Part shown: positions 50,552-60,000 of the stretch, in pieces
How positions within the stretch are numbered: position 1 is the first letter of the stretch
How the letters are laid out: each line of letters starts with the position of its first letter
Source of the DNA: Ruegeria sp. TM1040
GTDB lineage: Bacteria; Pseudomonadota; Alphaproteobacteria; Rhodobacterales; Rhodobacteraceae
Reading direction: 5' to 3'
Assembly (NCBI RefSeq): GCF_000014065.1
Contig: NC_008044.1
Coordinates: 2,999,501 to 3,063,500, forward strand
DNA length: 64,000 nt
Notes under the pieces: model-generated
Seen by the model: only the letters and a program-made list of their open reading frames with translations
What the model was told of the DNA's origin: nothing
Databases searched by the model: none
Translations under genes and position numbers: made by a program

Positions 50552-51223
50552 TCAAAACCCGTAGCTTCCAATGAAAGGCGCATCGCGCCCCCAAAGCTCT
50601 GCAATTCGCGCGTCGCGCCCACAGGCTTTGCGATAGCGGACATAGGCCTTTGACTGGCGTAAGGGTCCAAAACGGGTCAGAACCAGACCCTCTCCCTTGT
50701 AGTAGTCCTGATGGTAGGCTTCGGCCTCATAGAAAGGCGAGGCTTCAAGAATTGGCGTTACAATCTGCTGCCCAAGCTCCGCCTCTGCCTCTGCTTTTAC
50801 GGCTTGTGCAATGGCCTTTTCGTCTTCGTTAGAGACAAAAACAGCAGTCCTATACGGGGCGCCGCGATCGCAGAATTGACCCCCTGTATCCGTAGGATCA
50901 ATGGATCGGAAAAACAGGTCCAAAAGGCTCTCGCGGCTGACGATGGTCGGATCGAAGAGGATTTTGACTGCTTCGTAATGTCCTGTGCGCCCACTGCCGA
51001 TCTGTTTGTAGGTCGGGTTCTCAGTGGTACCACCAGTGTAGCCGGAAATCGCCTCTGACACGCCCCGCACGGATTCAAAATCGCTCTCGACACACCAGAA
51101 GCATCCGCCTGCAACAATGAGCGTGTCCTGAGTTTGCGCGCGCAACGCGCTGCCTTTGGTCAGGACGCCAACGATGATCAGCGCCGCCAATGTGAAATGT
51201 TTGAGTGTGTCCAGACGTCCCAT
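50552..51223 (-). CDS. msrA: Peptide-methionine (S)-S-oxide reductase MsrA, exported form
   Basis: A 223-residue protein with MsrA motif VAGGCFWCVESDFE (catalytic Cys41) and GYTGGTTENPTYKQIGSGRTGHYEAV, plus AYHQDYY and a C-terminal region with Cys for resolution. The first 29 residues (KHFTLAALIIVGVLTKGSALRAQ) look like a cleavable signal peptide, so the enzyme probably repairs oxidised methionine in the periplasm. No msrB is adjacent. Confidence 0.92.
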   Translation of the reverse strand: MGRLDTLKHFTLAALIIVGVLTKGSALRAQTQDTLIVAGGCFWCVESDFESVRGVSEAISGYTGGTTENPTYKQIGSGRTGHYEAVKILFDPTIVSRESLLDLFFRSIDPTDTGGQFCDRGAPYRTAVFVSNEDEKAIAQAVKAEAEAELGQQIVTPILEASPFYEAEAYHQDYYKGEGLVLTRFGPLRQSKAYVRYRKACGRDARIAELWGRDAPFIGSYGF

Positions 51224-51361
51224 GGCATCCTCCTGAAGCGCCGGCCTTTGCCGGTAAAGTCAGGATGCCTGATGGGAAAAACTCCGCCAAGATGATGACA
51301 TCAGAAGTCACGCATCGGTGACGGCAATTTACCGTCATACCAAGAGATCAGAGCCAATGTT

Positions 51362-51643
51362 TCAGCCGATGAGCTTTCCAAGCTTCATCGCAACCCCCAT
51401 ATCGCCAGAGATCTTGATCTTGCCCATCATCACTGCCGTCATCGGGTTGAGCTGCCCGCGCAGCAGCTTTTTCAGATTTTCGGTCGAGAGCCGCAAGGTG
51501 CAATCGGTTGAAAGCTCGTCTGTCGTCACGCGACCATTGTCGAGAACAATCACCCCGTCTGAACCGCAGTCGAACTTCAAGGAGCCATCAAAGCTCTTGC
51601 CATCCAGACCCTTGCGGATGTCTGTCGCGATCTGTTCCAGCAT
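51362..51643 (-). CDS. SCP2 sterol-binding domain protein
   Basis: A 93-residue single-domain protein: FDGSLKFDCGSDGVIVLDNGRVTTDELSTDCTLRLSTENLKKLLRGQLNPMTAVMMGKIKISGDMGVAMKL. The end GKIKISGDMGVAMKLG is the SCP2 signature. SCP2 domains bind lipids or acyl-CoA; the ligand here is unknown. It stands alone between msrA and the DUF1036 gene, same strand, with gaps of 138 and 90 bases. Confidence 0.9.
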   Translation of the reverse strand: MLEQIATDIRKGLDGKSFDGSLKFDCGSDGVIVLDNGRVTTDELSTDCTLRLSTENLKKLLRGQLNPMTAVMMGKIKISGDMGVAMKLGKLIG

Positions 51644-51733
51644 GAGTTTCCCTCCCCATCACGTGTTTCTCACAGCCATAGGTTCAGGGCCGGGGATGTG
51701 ACAAGCGTGACCAAGGGGAAGGACCGGGATTTG

Positions 51734-52120
51734 CTAGTCTGTCAGGTTTTGCGTCCAGTCGAGCGAATTGCCGGTATCGACCTCAAAAAAGCCGCCGGTC
51801 TTGTACCCGCGTGCGGTGCAATTTTCATCGCCGCGGATCGTAAAGACGTCGTTGATGTAGCAAAACGAGTAATCCCCGGTCCAGTTTCCGGTCTTACTCT
51901 CAGCGCGGATATAGTAGTAGCGGTTCTTCAGATCGCCAACGATCGGAATTGCACATTCCCCGGGTTGCAAGGTCCACCAACCTTCGGAGACCCATTCTTC
52001 ACCGTCTTTGTAGCCGATTGAGGCGAAGGCCTCGTTGCCTGTTTCGTTGCAGATCTCGAAATCAGCCAGGGCAGCTGAGCCACAGACCACCATCAGGGCG
52101 CTGACGAGTAAAGGCTTCAT
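51734..52120 (-). CDS. DUF1036 family secreted protein
   Basis: A 128-residue exported protein: signal peptide KPLLVSALMVVCGSAALA (cleavage after about residue 19), then FEICNETGNEAFASIGYKDGEEWVSEGWWTLQPGEC, the DUF1036 core with conserved Cys and Trp residues, and YDFCY-like FCYINDVFTI and ENCTARGYKTGGFFEVDTG. Four Cys remain in the mature part and may form disulfides. Function unknown. Confidence 0.88.
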   Translation of the reverse strand: MKPLLVSALMVVCGSAALADFEICNETGNEAFASIGYKDGEEWVSEGWWTLQPGECAIPIVGDLKNRYYYIRAESKTGNWTGDYSFCYINDVFTIRGDENCTARGYKTGGFFEVDTGNSLDWTQNLTD

Positions 52121-52221
52121 TTTGCCCTCCGAACATAGGTTTCATGCCACTTCAAACCTAGCAAATTTGAGGCAGAGTGCGACAGGTCTTTTTGGACATA
52201 AATTTCCCAGTATCAGGAGAA

Positions 52222-52683
52222 TCAGCCAATTTCACCGAGGGTCAGAGGGCAGGGAGTCCCTTCAAAGAACACTTTGATGATTTCGCCGCATTGTTTGGGC
52301 GCATCTGTTACGGCACCAAAGAGCGTCATCGAGGAGCGTAGTTTTTTGGCGTCGATCTCGCCGAGGATCTCTGCTGCGGTGGTGCCATTGCGCGCGAGCA
52401 TCAGGTCGCATGCCGCAATCAGTCGCTCCCGCAGGACAGGATGCGCGAGGTAGGCCTGCGCTTCGTTCAGATCCTCGAGCCCATAGAGCTGCGACATATG
52501 AGATTGGCCGAGGCTGGCCAACTGGGGAAAGACGAACCACATCCAGTGGCTCGTCTTTTTCCCGGCTTTGAGTTCGGTGACGACATCAGTCCAGACAGCA
52601 TCCTGAGCTTCGACAAACATGTCGAGCTCTTCTTCCAGATCCTCTTCTAAGAACTCTTCTTCGAAGTCGTCATCCATGCTCAT
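52222..52683 (-). CDS. DUF1810 family protein with acidic N-terminus
   Basis: A 153-residue protein. Residues about 20-150 are a DUF1810 domain: MFVEAQDAVWTDVVTELKAGKKTSHWMWFVFPQLASLG, SHMSQLYGLEDLNEAQAYLAHPVLRERL and SMTLFGAV. Its function is unknown; distant similarity to macro-like or NADAR-type proteins has been suggested for the family. The first 21 residues are almost all acidic (DDDFEEEFLEEDLEEELD). Its ATG shares one base with the argG stop (TAATG). Confidence 0.87.
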   Translation of the reverse strand: MSMDDDFEEEFLEEDLEEELDMFVEAQDAVWTDVVTELKAGKKTSHWMWFVFPQLASLGQSHMSQLYGLEDLNEAQAYLAHPVLRERLIAACDLMLARNGTTAAEILGEIDAKKLRSSMTLFGAVTDAPKQCGEIIKVFFEGTPCPLTLGEIG

Positions 52684-53906
52684 TATTTTACTCGACGGTT
52701 GCGCGCTGCCAAAAGCTTCAGACGCAATGCGTTGAGCTGGATGAAGCCCTGCGCGTCTTTTTGATCGTAGGCGCCCGCGTCTTCTTCAAAGGTCACATGT
52801 GCCTCGGAATAGAGCGAGTGTTCGGACCAGCGACCAACCGTTTTTGCGGAGCCTTTGTAAAGCTTTACGCGTACGGTGCCGGTGACGTGCTTCTGGCTCT
52901 CATCAATCAGGGCCTGCAGCATTTCACGCTCCGGAGAGTACCAGAAGCCATTATAGATCAGCTCTGCATAACGCGGCATGATCGAGTCCTTGAGATGGCC
53001 CGCGCCGCTATCGAGGGTGATCTGTTCAATGCCACGGTGTGCTTCGAGCAGGATGTCGCCGCCCGGGGCCTCGTAGATGCCGCGGGATTTCATGCCGACA
53101 AAGCGGTTCTCGACGAAATCCAGACGGCCAATGCCGTGCTTGCGGCCATATTCGTTGAGCTTGGTCAGGATCGTCGCAGGCGACATGGCCTCGCCGTTGA
53201 TCGCAACCGCATCGCCTTTTTCAAAGGTGATTTCGATGAACTCGGGCTCGTTGGGCGCATCTTCCGGGTTTACGGTACGCTGATAGACGTAATCGGGCGC
53301 CATTTCTGCCGGATCTTCCAGAACCTTACCCTCAGAGGAGGTGTGCAGCAGGTTTGCGTCGACCGAGAAAGGCGCCTCGCCACGCTTGTCCTTTGCAATC
53401 GGGATCTGGTTTGCCTCGGCAAATTCCAGCAGTTTGGTGCGCGAGGTCAGATCCCACTCGCGCCAAGGTGCAATCACCTTAATGTCGGGGTTCAGAGCAT
53501 AGGCGGACAGCTCGAACCGGACCTGGTCGTTGCCCTTGCCGGTTGCACCATGGGACACGGCATCAGCGCCAGTTGCCTCTGCGATCTCGACAAGACGTTT
53601 GGAGATCAGCGGGCGCGCAATCGAGGTGCCCAGCAGGTAGAGACCTTCGTAGACCGCATTGGCACGGAACATCGGGAAGACGAAATCGCGGACGAACTCC
53701 TCGCGGATGTCCTCGATAAAGATGTTTTCGGGTTTAATGCCGAGAAGCTCTGCTTTTTTTCGTGCAGGCTCCAGTTCCTCGCCCTGGCCGAGATCGGCAG
53801 TAAAGGTGACAACCTCGCAGCCGTATTCGGTCTGCAACCATTTCAGGATGATCGAAGTATCAAGGCCACCGGAGTAGGCCAGCACAACTTTCTTGGGCGC
53901 GGACAT
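52683..53906 (-). CDS. argG: Argininosuccinate synthase
   Basis: A 407-residue ATP-dependent ligase of arginine synthesis that joins citrulline and aspartate. The P-loop [19 protein letters not shown] is at residues 7-25; [34 protein letters not shown] and [31 protein letters not shown] follow. The C-terminal helix is normal. An AGAGGA site lies 7-8 bases before the ATG. It is first in a two-gene unit with the DUF1810 gene. Confidence 0.97.
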   Translation of the reverse strand: MSAPKKVVLAYSGGLDTSIILKWLQTEYGCEVVTFTADLGQGEELEPARKKAELLGIKPENIFIEDIREEFVRDFVFPMFRANAVYEGLYLLGTSIARPLISKRLVEIAEATGADAVSHGATGKGNDQVRFELSAYALNPDIKVIAPWREWDLTSRTKLLEFAEANQIPIAKDKRGEAPFSVDANLLHTSSEGKVLEDPAEMAPDYVYQRTVNPEDAPNEPEFIEITFEKGDAVAINGEAMSPATILTKLNEYGRKHGIGRLDFVENRFVGMKSRGIYEAPGGDILLEAHRGIEQITLDSGAGHLKDSIMPRYAELIYNGFWYSPEREMLQALIDESQKHVTGTVRVKLYKGSAKTVGRWSEHSLYSEAHVTFEEDAGAYDQKDAQGFIQLNALRLKLLAARNRRVK

Positions 53907-54036
53907 GGGTTTTCCTCTTGGTCAGAACGCCAAGGGCCGTAGCGCCTTTTGCCGGAGGTTGCAAGGTTTACGGCTTTTCTGAACTGCTCAAGGTGATACT
54001 GTGGGAAGTAAGTCTATTGATACCGAGGATATTTAA

Positions 54037-54792
54037 GTGACTGGTTGGAAAATATTTTCTCATTCTTTGGGTATGGTACTGCGGAATCTGGGCTGGGCCG
54101 TGCAGATTGCCTTGGTCCCGGTTTTGATAGCTGTCGTCTGCATCGCGGCCCTATTGTGGACGCATGTCGGAGAGCTCATCGCTAGTATGGGACGGCAGGG
54201 CTATGTTCCCAGCGGTGCTTTCATCACCTCAATCTTGCTTAGCGTCGCCATTTTCATCATGGCGCAGCTTTGGGTGTTTGTGAATTGGCACCGCTTTGTG
54301 TTGCTGGAAGAATATCCAACGAGCTGGTTTCCAACTATTCACGGAGACCGCATGCTCGCCTATTTTGGAACAGGTCTTTTGCTCGGTCTCATCATGGCGC
54401 TCGCTTGGATTGCAGGGGGTATCTTTTCCTCGGTGGGTTCGGTACTCGGCTCACCCGTGATCAGCCTCTTAATTCTGTTCATTGTCATGGTCGGGGTAGG
54501 ACTTCTTTTCTTCAGGTTGATGCCAACTCTTCCTGCTGCAGCAATTGGTAACACTCTGAGTTTGCGCGAGTCGTGGGAGGCGACGAAGGGAACTGCAGGA
54601 ACGGCTGTCGTCCTGTTTATCGTGCTGGTCGGGATTCAGATAGTACTCCAGGCCGTTACAAATTTGTCGATTTACATCTTTGCGCCTCTTGGCCTCGTGT
54701 TCGCACTTGTCTCTGCATTGATCATGACACTGGTCAACGTGTCGATCTTGACCACTGTTTATGGCCACTACGTCCAGGGTCGTTCTATCTGA
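54037..54792 (+). CDS. Unidentified six-helix membrane protein
   Basis: A 251-residue hydrophobic protein that I do not recognise. About six transmembrane segments (residues 18-42, 64-85, 108-132, 138-165, 185-205, 213-240) and a conserved-looking loop GQLWVFVNWHRFVLLEEYP-like segment (AQLWVFVNWHRFVLLEEYP). It begins at GTG with GAGG 8 bases before. It is divergent from argG and precedes ilvA by 72 bases on the same strand. No catalytic motif or transporter signature is visible. Confidence 0.7.
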   Translation: MTGWKIFSHSLGMVLRNLGWAVQIALVPVLIAVVCIAALLWTHVGELIASMGRQGYVPSGAFITSILLSVAIFIMAQLWVFVNWHRFVLLEEYPTSWFPTIHGDRMLAYFGTGLLLGLIMALAWIAGGIFSSVGSVLGSPVISLLILFIVMVGVGLLFFRLMPTLPAAAIGNTLSLRESWEATKGTAGTAVVLFIVLVGIQIVLQAVTNLSIYIFAPLGLVFALVSALIMTLVNVSILTTVYGHYVQGRSI

Positions 54793-54864
54793 AACGGCTC
54801 CAACATCATGCGTGAAACGCTGCGCCCTCTTGCCTTGGGCGTGGCTTTGGGTCACGAAATCCAT

Positions 54865-56091
54865 ATGACCAACTTCAGAACCCAGGCCAAAGCGGCCGAG
54901 GCGGCGATGCGCGATGTCTTCCCGCCCACGCCGCTGCAACGCAACGAACTCCTGTCGCAGCGCTTTGGTGCGGAGATTTACCTCAAACGCGAGGATCTCA
55001 GCCCGGTGCGCTCCTACAAGATTCGCGGCGCGCTCAACGCGATGCGAAAGCAGACCAGCAAGGATCTGTTTGTCTGTGCTTCGGCGGGAAATCACGCGCA
55101 GGGCATGGCTTACATGTGTCGGCAAATGGACAAACGGGGTGTGATCTTTATGCCGGTGACCACACCTCAGCAGAAGATCCAGAAGACCCGCATGTTTGGC
55201 GGTGACAACGTCGAGGTGCATCTGATCGGGGATTACTTCGACGATACATTGTCCGCCGCGCAGGCGTGGTGCGCAGAAAAAGGAGGGTATTTCCTCTCTC
55301 CTTTTGACGACGCGGATGTCATCGAAGGTCAGGCATCAATCGCAGTGGAAATCGAGGCGCAACTCGGCAAGGCGCCGGATCATATCGTTCTACCGGTGGG
55401 CGGCGGGGGTATGTCCTCTGGCGTGGTTCGGTATTTTGGCGAGGATGTGCATGCGCTTCTTGTGGAGCCTGAGGGCGGCGCCTGCCTGAAGGCGGCGCTT
55501 GAGGCAGGTCATCCCACACCGCTCAACCGGGTGGATACCTTTGTGGACGGCGCCGCCGTTGGCAAAATTGGCGAGCGGCCTTTTGATATTTTGCGCAGCG
55601 TGCCGTTGCCGGATGTCCTGACTGTGTCAGAGGACCGGATCTGCACCACCATCCTCGAGATGCTCAATGTCGAAGGTATCGTTCTGGAACCTGCAGGCGC
55701 GCTCGCCGTCGAGGCGCTGGGCGACCTGCGCACATGGATTAAGGGTAAGACCGTGGTTTGTCTGACTTCCGGCGGGAACTTTGATTTCGAGCGACTGCCA
55801 GAGGTCAAGGAACGGGCGCAGCGCTATTCCGGGGTGAAGAAATACTTCCTGCTGCGCCTGCCGCAACGTCCCGGCGCGCTCAAGGAATTCCTGAACATTC
55901 TTGGGCCGGATGATGACATCGCACGTTTTGAATACATGAAGAAGTCTGCGCGCAACTTCGGCTCGGTCCTGATCGGGATCGAGACCAAGCGCCCAGAGAA
56001 CTTCGCGCCGCTGTTTGCGCAACTGGATGCGGCGGGTTTCACCTACACCGACATCACAAATGACGAGACACTGGCGCAGTTCGTGATCTGA
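54865..56091 (+). CDS. ilvA: Threonine deaminase (threonine ammonia-lyase)
   Basis: A 408-residue PLP enzyme converting threonine to 2-oxobutanoate for isoleucine. The PLP Lys is Lys52 in SPVRSYKIRGALNAM; SAGNHAQGMAYMC binds the substrate and GGGGMSSGVV the PLP phosphate. Residues about 325-408 form one ACT-like regulatory domain (LPQRPGALKEFLNIL), as in the shorter feedback-controlled form. The ATG at 54865 fits the family start MTNFRTQAKAAEAAMR; an in-frame ATG at 54808 adds 19 residues and has no better ribosome site. Confidence 0.93.
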   Translation: MTNFRTQAKAAEAAMRDVFPPTPLQRNELLSQRFGAEIYLKREDLSPVRSYKIRGALNAMRKQTSKDLFVCASAGNHAQGMAYMCRQMDKRGVIFMPVTTPQQKIQKTRMFGGDNVEVHLIGDYFDDTLSAAQAWCAEKGGYFLSPFDDADVIEGQASIAVEIEAQLGKAPDHIVLPVGGGGMSSGVVRYFGEDVHALLVEPEGGACLKAALEAGHPTPLNRVDTFVDGAAVGKIGERPFDILRSVPLPDVLTVSEDRICTTILEMLNVEGIVLEPAGALAVEALGDLRTWIKGKTVVCLTSGGNFDFERLPEVKERAQRYSGVKKYFLLRLPQRPGALKEFLNILGPDDDIARFEYMKKSARNFGSVLIGIETKRPENFAPLFAQLDAAGFTYTDITNDETLAQFVI

Positions 56092-56122
56092 GAAGATGAA
56101 GCAACACGTTGCGCCGCGTCGT

Positions 56123-56446
56123 CTATGCCAGTTCTCGGACGTTTTGGAGGAAGCTCGTCTTGGAAGCTGTATAGCTCGACATCACCCGGGTCAGGTCGAC
56201 CGCATCGGCCTGACCGGTAGCTGCCATCCGCTCACCCTGAAAGCAAAGATCAGAGAACTCTTGGAACCCAAGGTTGAGTGCACTGCCCTTGAGGAAATGC
56301 AGATCCTGCTCCAGCTGGGATCGGTCGCCGGATTTCAGCTTGTTTATGACGTCCTCAACTTCTTCGAGAAAGAGTTCGATCACCTCCTCAAAGCCGTCGT
56401 CTCCGACTTCTTCTTTCAACTCACGTACGCGTGGCCAATCAATCAT
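56123..56446 (-). CDS. Histidine phosphotransfer (Hpt) domain protein
   Basis: A 107-residue four-helix Hpt protein with phospho-accepting His50 in QDLHFLKGSALNLG. No kinase domain is attached, so it must receive phosphate from a separate kinase or regulator. GGAAGAAG precedes the ATG at 56446; an ATG 11 codons further upstream is less likely. It is divergent from a receiver/PP2C phosphatase gene 174 bases away and convergent with ilvA. Confidence 0.88.
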   Translation of the reverse strand: MIDWPRVRELKEEVGDDGFEEVIELFLEEVEDVINKLKSGDRSQLEQDLHFLKGSALNLGFQEFSDLCFQGERMAATGQADAVDLTRVMSSYTASKTSFLQNVRELA

Positions 56447-56619
56447 TGTCTTCTTCCAGCAGCTTCGGGCGAGACACATCTAGCCTATGTCAAAGCGAGT
56501 AAAAGTATAGTAAAGAACAAAAAATCGACTAAAAGTTTATTTTTCATCAGCTATTAAGTTGATCAGGTGTTTTCTAAGAAGGTCACAAGGGGACACGCCG
56601 CGTTAATGAGGGATTGTCG

Positions 56620-57891
56620 GTGCTGCCAGAGCATTCAATTGAAGGTGAAGACGTGCCTGTAAGCGGGTCCATCCGACGAGTGTTGGTGGTGGACGATAGC
56701 CGCTTGCAGCGTCGAATCCTTGTCGCTTCCCTCAAGAAGTGGGGCTTTGACGTCGTCGAAGCCGAGAGCGGCGAGGATGCGATGGACATCTGCCGCGCCG
56801 ATCCGCCTGATCTCATCCTGAGTGACTGGATGATGCCGGGGATGAACGGCATTGAATTTTGCCGCGCCTTTCGCGCCGACTCGCATGAAACCTATAGCTA
56901 CTTTATTCTGCTGACCTCAAAGAGCGAGAAAAACGAAGTAGCAGAGGGGCTTGATGCCGGCGCGGATGATTTTCTGACCAAGCCTGTAAGCTCGGACGAG
57001 CTGCGCGCCCGTATCTCTGCGGGGGAGCGGATCCTGCGTATGCAGCGCGAACTCTTTGAGAAAAACCGGATTGTGTCGGAAACGCTGGATGAGTTGCAGA
57101 CCGTATATGATGCGATCGACAAGGACCTTATTCAGGCCCGCAAGATCCAGGAATCTCTGGTTCCGGAGCTGACCCGTGCTTTCGGCGCGTCAGAGGTAAA
57201 CCTGCTGCTGAAGCCCTGTGGACATATCGGTGGTGATCTGGTCGGAATGTTCTCGCCGGGGATCAATCGCCTCGGCTTTTACTCCATCGATGTTTCGGGA
57301 CATGGCATCACCTCCGCGATGATGACCGCACGGCTGGGGGGCTATCTGTCCTCGACCTATTTCGACCAGAACGTCGGAATGGAAAAGAAATTCAACCGTT
57401 TCTACGCTCTGCGCCCCCCGGAAGAGGTTGCGAGTGTCCTGAATGCCCGTTTGATTGCCGACACCGGGATCGAAGAGTATTTCACGATGGCCTACTGCAT
57501 CGCGGACCTGCGCACGGGCGTCATCAAGATGGTTCAGGCCGGCCATCCTCACCCACTGCTTTTGCGCGCGGATGGCTCGATGGAGTTCATTGGCAAAGGC
57601 GGGGTGCCGGTCGGGCTCGTGCCCGATGTTGCCTATGAGCAAGAAGAATTTGTGATGGAGAAGGGTGACAGGCTGCTTCTCTATTCAGATGGTTTCACAG
57701 AAGCGCATCTCAAAGACGGATCTATGCTCGACACCGAAGGCCTGGTCGAGTTGGTCAACCGCTGTGACCCAAGGCGCAGCGGCAAGGAATTCCTCGACGA
57801 CCTCTATTGGCACCTCACGCAAGTGATGGGCGATGACAAAGGGCTGGAGGACGATATTTCTGCCACCCTGTTTGAGTTTCAAGGCCCTTAG
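56620..57891 (+). CDS. Response regulator with PP2C (SpoIIE/RsbU-type) phosphatase output
   Basis: A 423-residue protein. A receiver domain covers about residues 18-135: [12 protein letters not shown], phospho-acceptor Asp69 in [13 protein letters not shown], and [10 protein letters not shown] coiled coil (about 140-175, [38 protein letters not shown]) links to a SpoIIE-type Ser/Thr phosphatase with [35 protein letters not shown] and [13 protein letters not shown], then [13 protein letters not shown] at the end. The metal-binding Asp residues are present. Such proteins usually dephosphorylate an anti-anti-sigma factor. Start is unclear: GTG at 56620 has GAGGG about 8 bases before; GTG at 56653 is an alternative. 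Confidence 0.88.
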   Translation: MLPEHSIEGEDVPVSGSIRRVLVVDDSRLQRRILVASLKKWGFDVVEAESGEDAMDICRADPPDLILSDWMMPGMNGIEFCRAFRADSHETYSYFILLTSKSEKNEVAEGLDAGADDFLTKPVSSDELRARISAGERILRMQRELFEKNRIVSETLDELQTVYDAIDKDLIQARKIQESLVPELTRAFGASEVNLLLKPCGHIGGDLVGMFSPGINRLGFYSIDVSGHGITSAMMTARLGGYLSSTYFDQNVGMEKKFNRFYALRPPEEVASVLNARLIADTGIEEYFTMAYCIADLRTGVIKMVQAGHPHPLLLRADGSMEFIGKGGVPVGLVPDVAYEQEEFVMEKGDRLLLYSDGFTEAHLKDGSMLDTEGLVELVNRCDPRRSGKEFLDDLYWHLTQVMGDDKGLEDDISATLFEFQGP

Positions 57892-57897
57892 GGGCAG

Positions 57898-58356
57898 TCA
57901 AACATACCGCGCCAGCAGCGCCGCAAAATGTCGATCCCCCGCGTTACCCAGAACCGAAACTGCGTCATTGACCGGCATCCACAATGCGCGGTGACCCGCT
58001 TCAACGGGGGCGCTGCGCTGCAGGACGGGGCGGGCGCAATAAATATGACACAGTTTTTCGGCCCAGAGGTCATACTCCGGCATGTAGACGAACCGACGAA
58101 ATGCGCCGATGCGTCGGGGACTGGCGATGGCCCAACCCGTCTCTTCATAGACCTCGCGATGGAGCGCAGGCAGCGGCGATTCGCCCGGATCGATCCCGCC
58201 GCCAGGAAGCTGGATATCGGGCGCCGGACTATACTGGCAGGTCAACAGCAACTGACCATCGCGGGGCAGCAGAGCATACGCGCCGGGGCGCAGCCGATAG
58301 GTTTGATCCCTGCGCGGCACCTCTCCAAAACGTCTGATCACCTCTCTCCCCTTCAC
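57898..58356 (-). CDS. Nudix hydrolase
   Basis: A 152-residue Nudix protein with box GGGIDPGESPLPALHREVYEETG (about residues 52-74), intact including the REVYEETG metal ligands. The N-terminal RLRPGAYALLPRDGQLLLTCQYSPAPDIQLPG suggests the substrate is not simply a nucleotide sugar; it is not identifiable. Ends 7 bases from the convergent PP2C gene and is divergent from hslO. Confidence 0.87.
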   Translation of the reverse strand: MKGREVIRRFGEVPRRDQTYRLRPGAYALLPRDGQLLLTCQYSPAPDIQLPGGGIDPGESPLPALHREVYEETGWAIASPRRIGAFRRFVYMPEYDLWAEKLCHIYCARPVLQRSAPVEAGHRALWMPVNDAVSVLGNAGDRHFAALLARYV

Positions 58357-58417
58357 TCTGATGCTGAAAAGCCTATATAGCGTCGGTATGCCAACAGCCG
58401 GCCGTTAAGGAAACCCC

Positions 58418-59395
58418 ATGACACTTGGTTCAAAAATCGCGTGGGACGACACCGTCCTGCCCTTCCAGCTTGATGCATCCGACATGCGTGGCCGCGTGGC
58501 GCGGCTGGACGGTGTGTTGGATGGTATCCTGAAACAACACAATTATCCGCAACCGGTCGAGGCACTGGTGGCTGAGATGGCGCTGCTTACTGCGCTGATC
58601 GGTCAGACCATGAGCCTGCGTTGGAAGCTGTCTTTGCAAGTTCAGTCCAAGGGAGCGGTGCGGATGATTGCTACCGATTACTACGCCCCCGAAAAGGAAG
58701 GCGAGCCTGCCCGAATTCGCGCCTATGCGAGTTTTGACGCTGATCGTATCACGGATGGCGCTCCTTTTGCCCAACTGGGCGATGGCTACTTCGCAATCCT
58801 GATCGATCAGGGTGGAGGAACGAAGCCCTATCAAGGGATTACGCCGCTGGCGGCAACGTCTTTGTCGGAATGTGCGCAGGCCTATTTTGCGCAGTCCGAA
58901 CAGCTGCCGACGCGTTTTTCGCTCAGCTTTGGCAAGTCCTCCGAGCCGGGCAAGCCCGAGCACTGGCGCGCAGGTGGCATCATGCTGCAGCATATGCCCA
59001 AGGCCTCTCCGTTCGCCGCTGAGGCCAGTGGCACTGGGGATGTCTTGACCGCCTCTGATCTGGTCTCCGGCGAAGAAGAAGAAAACTGGAATCGCGTCAA
59101 CATCTTGCTGGAAACGGTCGAAGATCTTGAGCTGATCGGCCCCTCGGTATCGCCCAGCGAGCTGCTTTTGAGGCTGTTCCATGAGGAGCGGCCACGGGTT
59201 TATGACGCGCAATCTGTCCGTTTCGGCTGCACATGCTCCGAAGAACGGGTGCGACAGAGCCTGTCGATCTATTCCGCAAAGGATATCGGAACAATGACCA
59301 CCGAGGACGGGCGCGTCACCGCGGATTGTCAGTTCTGCGGCGCGCATTACGATCTTGATCCGGCGACGGTTGGTTTCGACGCGGCAGGGGACTGA
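58418..59395 (+). CDS. hslO: Redox-regulated chaperone Hsp33
   Basis: A 325-residue chaperone activated by oxidative unfolding. The four zinc Cys are in FGCTCSEERVR and DCQFCG near the C-terminus, the CxC and CxxC pattern of Hsp33. N-terminal parts include LDASDMRGRVARLDGVLDGIL, and VQSKGAVRMIATDYY. A TAAGGAAA site precedes the ATG. The following Nudix gene begins 5 bases after its stop, and cca overlaps that gene. Confidence 0.95.
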   Translation: MTLGSKIAWDDTVLPFQLDASDMRGRVARLDGVLDGILKQHNYPQPVEALVAEMALLTALIGQTMSLRWKLSLQVQSKGAVRMIATDYYAPEKEGEPARIRAYASFDADRITDGAPFAQLGDGYFAILIDQGGGTKPYQGITPLAATSLSECAQAYFAQSEQLPTRFSLSFGKSSEPGKPEHWRAGGIMLQHMPKASPFAAEASGTGDVLTASDLVSGEEEENWNRVNILLETVEDLELIGPSVSPSELLLRLFHEERPRVYDAQSVRFGCTCSEERVRQSLSIYSAKDIGTMTTEDGRVTADCQFCGAHYDLDPATVGFDAAGD

Positions 59396-59400
59396 TCCCG

Positions 59401-60000
59401 TTGAGCGCGCTTGCGGAGACCATCGCCAAGGCGCTGACACGCGCTCGCACGGAAACGTCGGATTTCGATCTAAACCCGGAAACCGTGCTGCCTGCGGGGC
59501 GGAAGTTGCGCCCCGCGGGTGTGCTCGTCGGAATTGAGACCTACGGCGCAGTGCCACAGGTCGTCCTGACAAAGCGCTCCTCCGTGCTCAAACACCACCC
59601 CGGCCAGATTGCCTTTCCCGGTGGCAAAGTGGACCCAACGGACAATGACGCGACTGCTGCCGCCCTAAGGGAAGCGTGGGAAGAAATCGCGTTGCCGCGA
59701 GAGCTGCCTCGAATCCTCGGTCATTTGCCCTGCCACGAAACCGTGACAGGGTTTCAAGTGACCCCCGTGGTTGCGGTCATAGATCAGCCGTTCGAGGCTC
59801 GTGCCGAGGCGGGCGAAGTGGCAGAGGTCTTTCGGGTGCCGCTTTCTCATGTTCTTGATATTGAACGATATCAGATACAATCTCGACGCTGGCGCGGCAC
59901 AAAACGGTTCTACTTTGCGGTGCCATTTGGCCCCTATTACATCTGGGGGGCAACCGCGCGTATGTTGCGCGGATTTGCTGCGATCATGGACACTCGATGA
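59401..60000 (+). CDS. CoA pyrophosphatase (Nudix, NudL-like)
   Basis: A 199-residue Nudix hydrolase of the CoA pyrophosphatase type: VVLTKRSSVLKHHPGQIAFPGGKVDPTDNDATAAALREAWEEI carries both the CoA-specific LxxHxGQIAFPGG and the Nudix box (AALREAWEEIAL). The start appears to be TTG at 59401, with AGGGGA about 9 bases before; no ATG is near. Its stop overlaps the cca start (ATGA). Confidence 0.9.
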   Translation: MSALAETIAKALTRARTETSDFDLNPETVLPAGRKLRPAGVLVGIETYGAVPQVVLTKRSSVLKHHPGQIAFPGGKVDPTDNDATAAALREAWEEIALPRELPRILGHLPCHETVTGFQVTPVVAVIDQPFEARAEAGEVAEVFRVPLSHVLDIERYQIQSRRWRGTKRFYFAVPFGPYYIWGATARMLRGFAAIMDTR

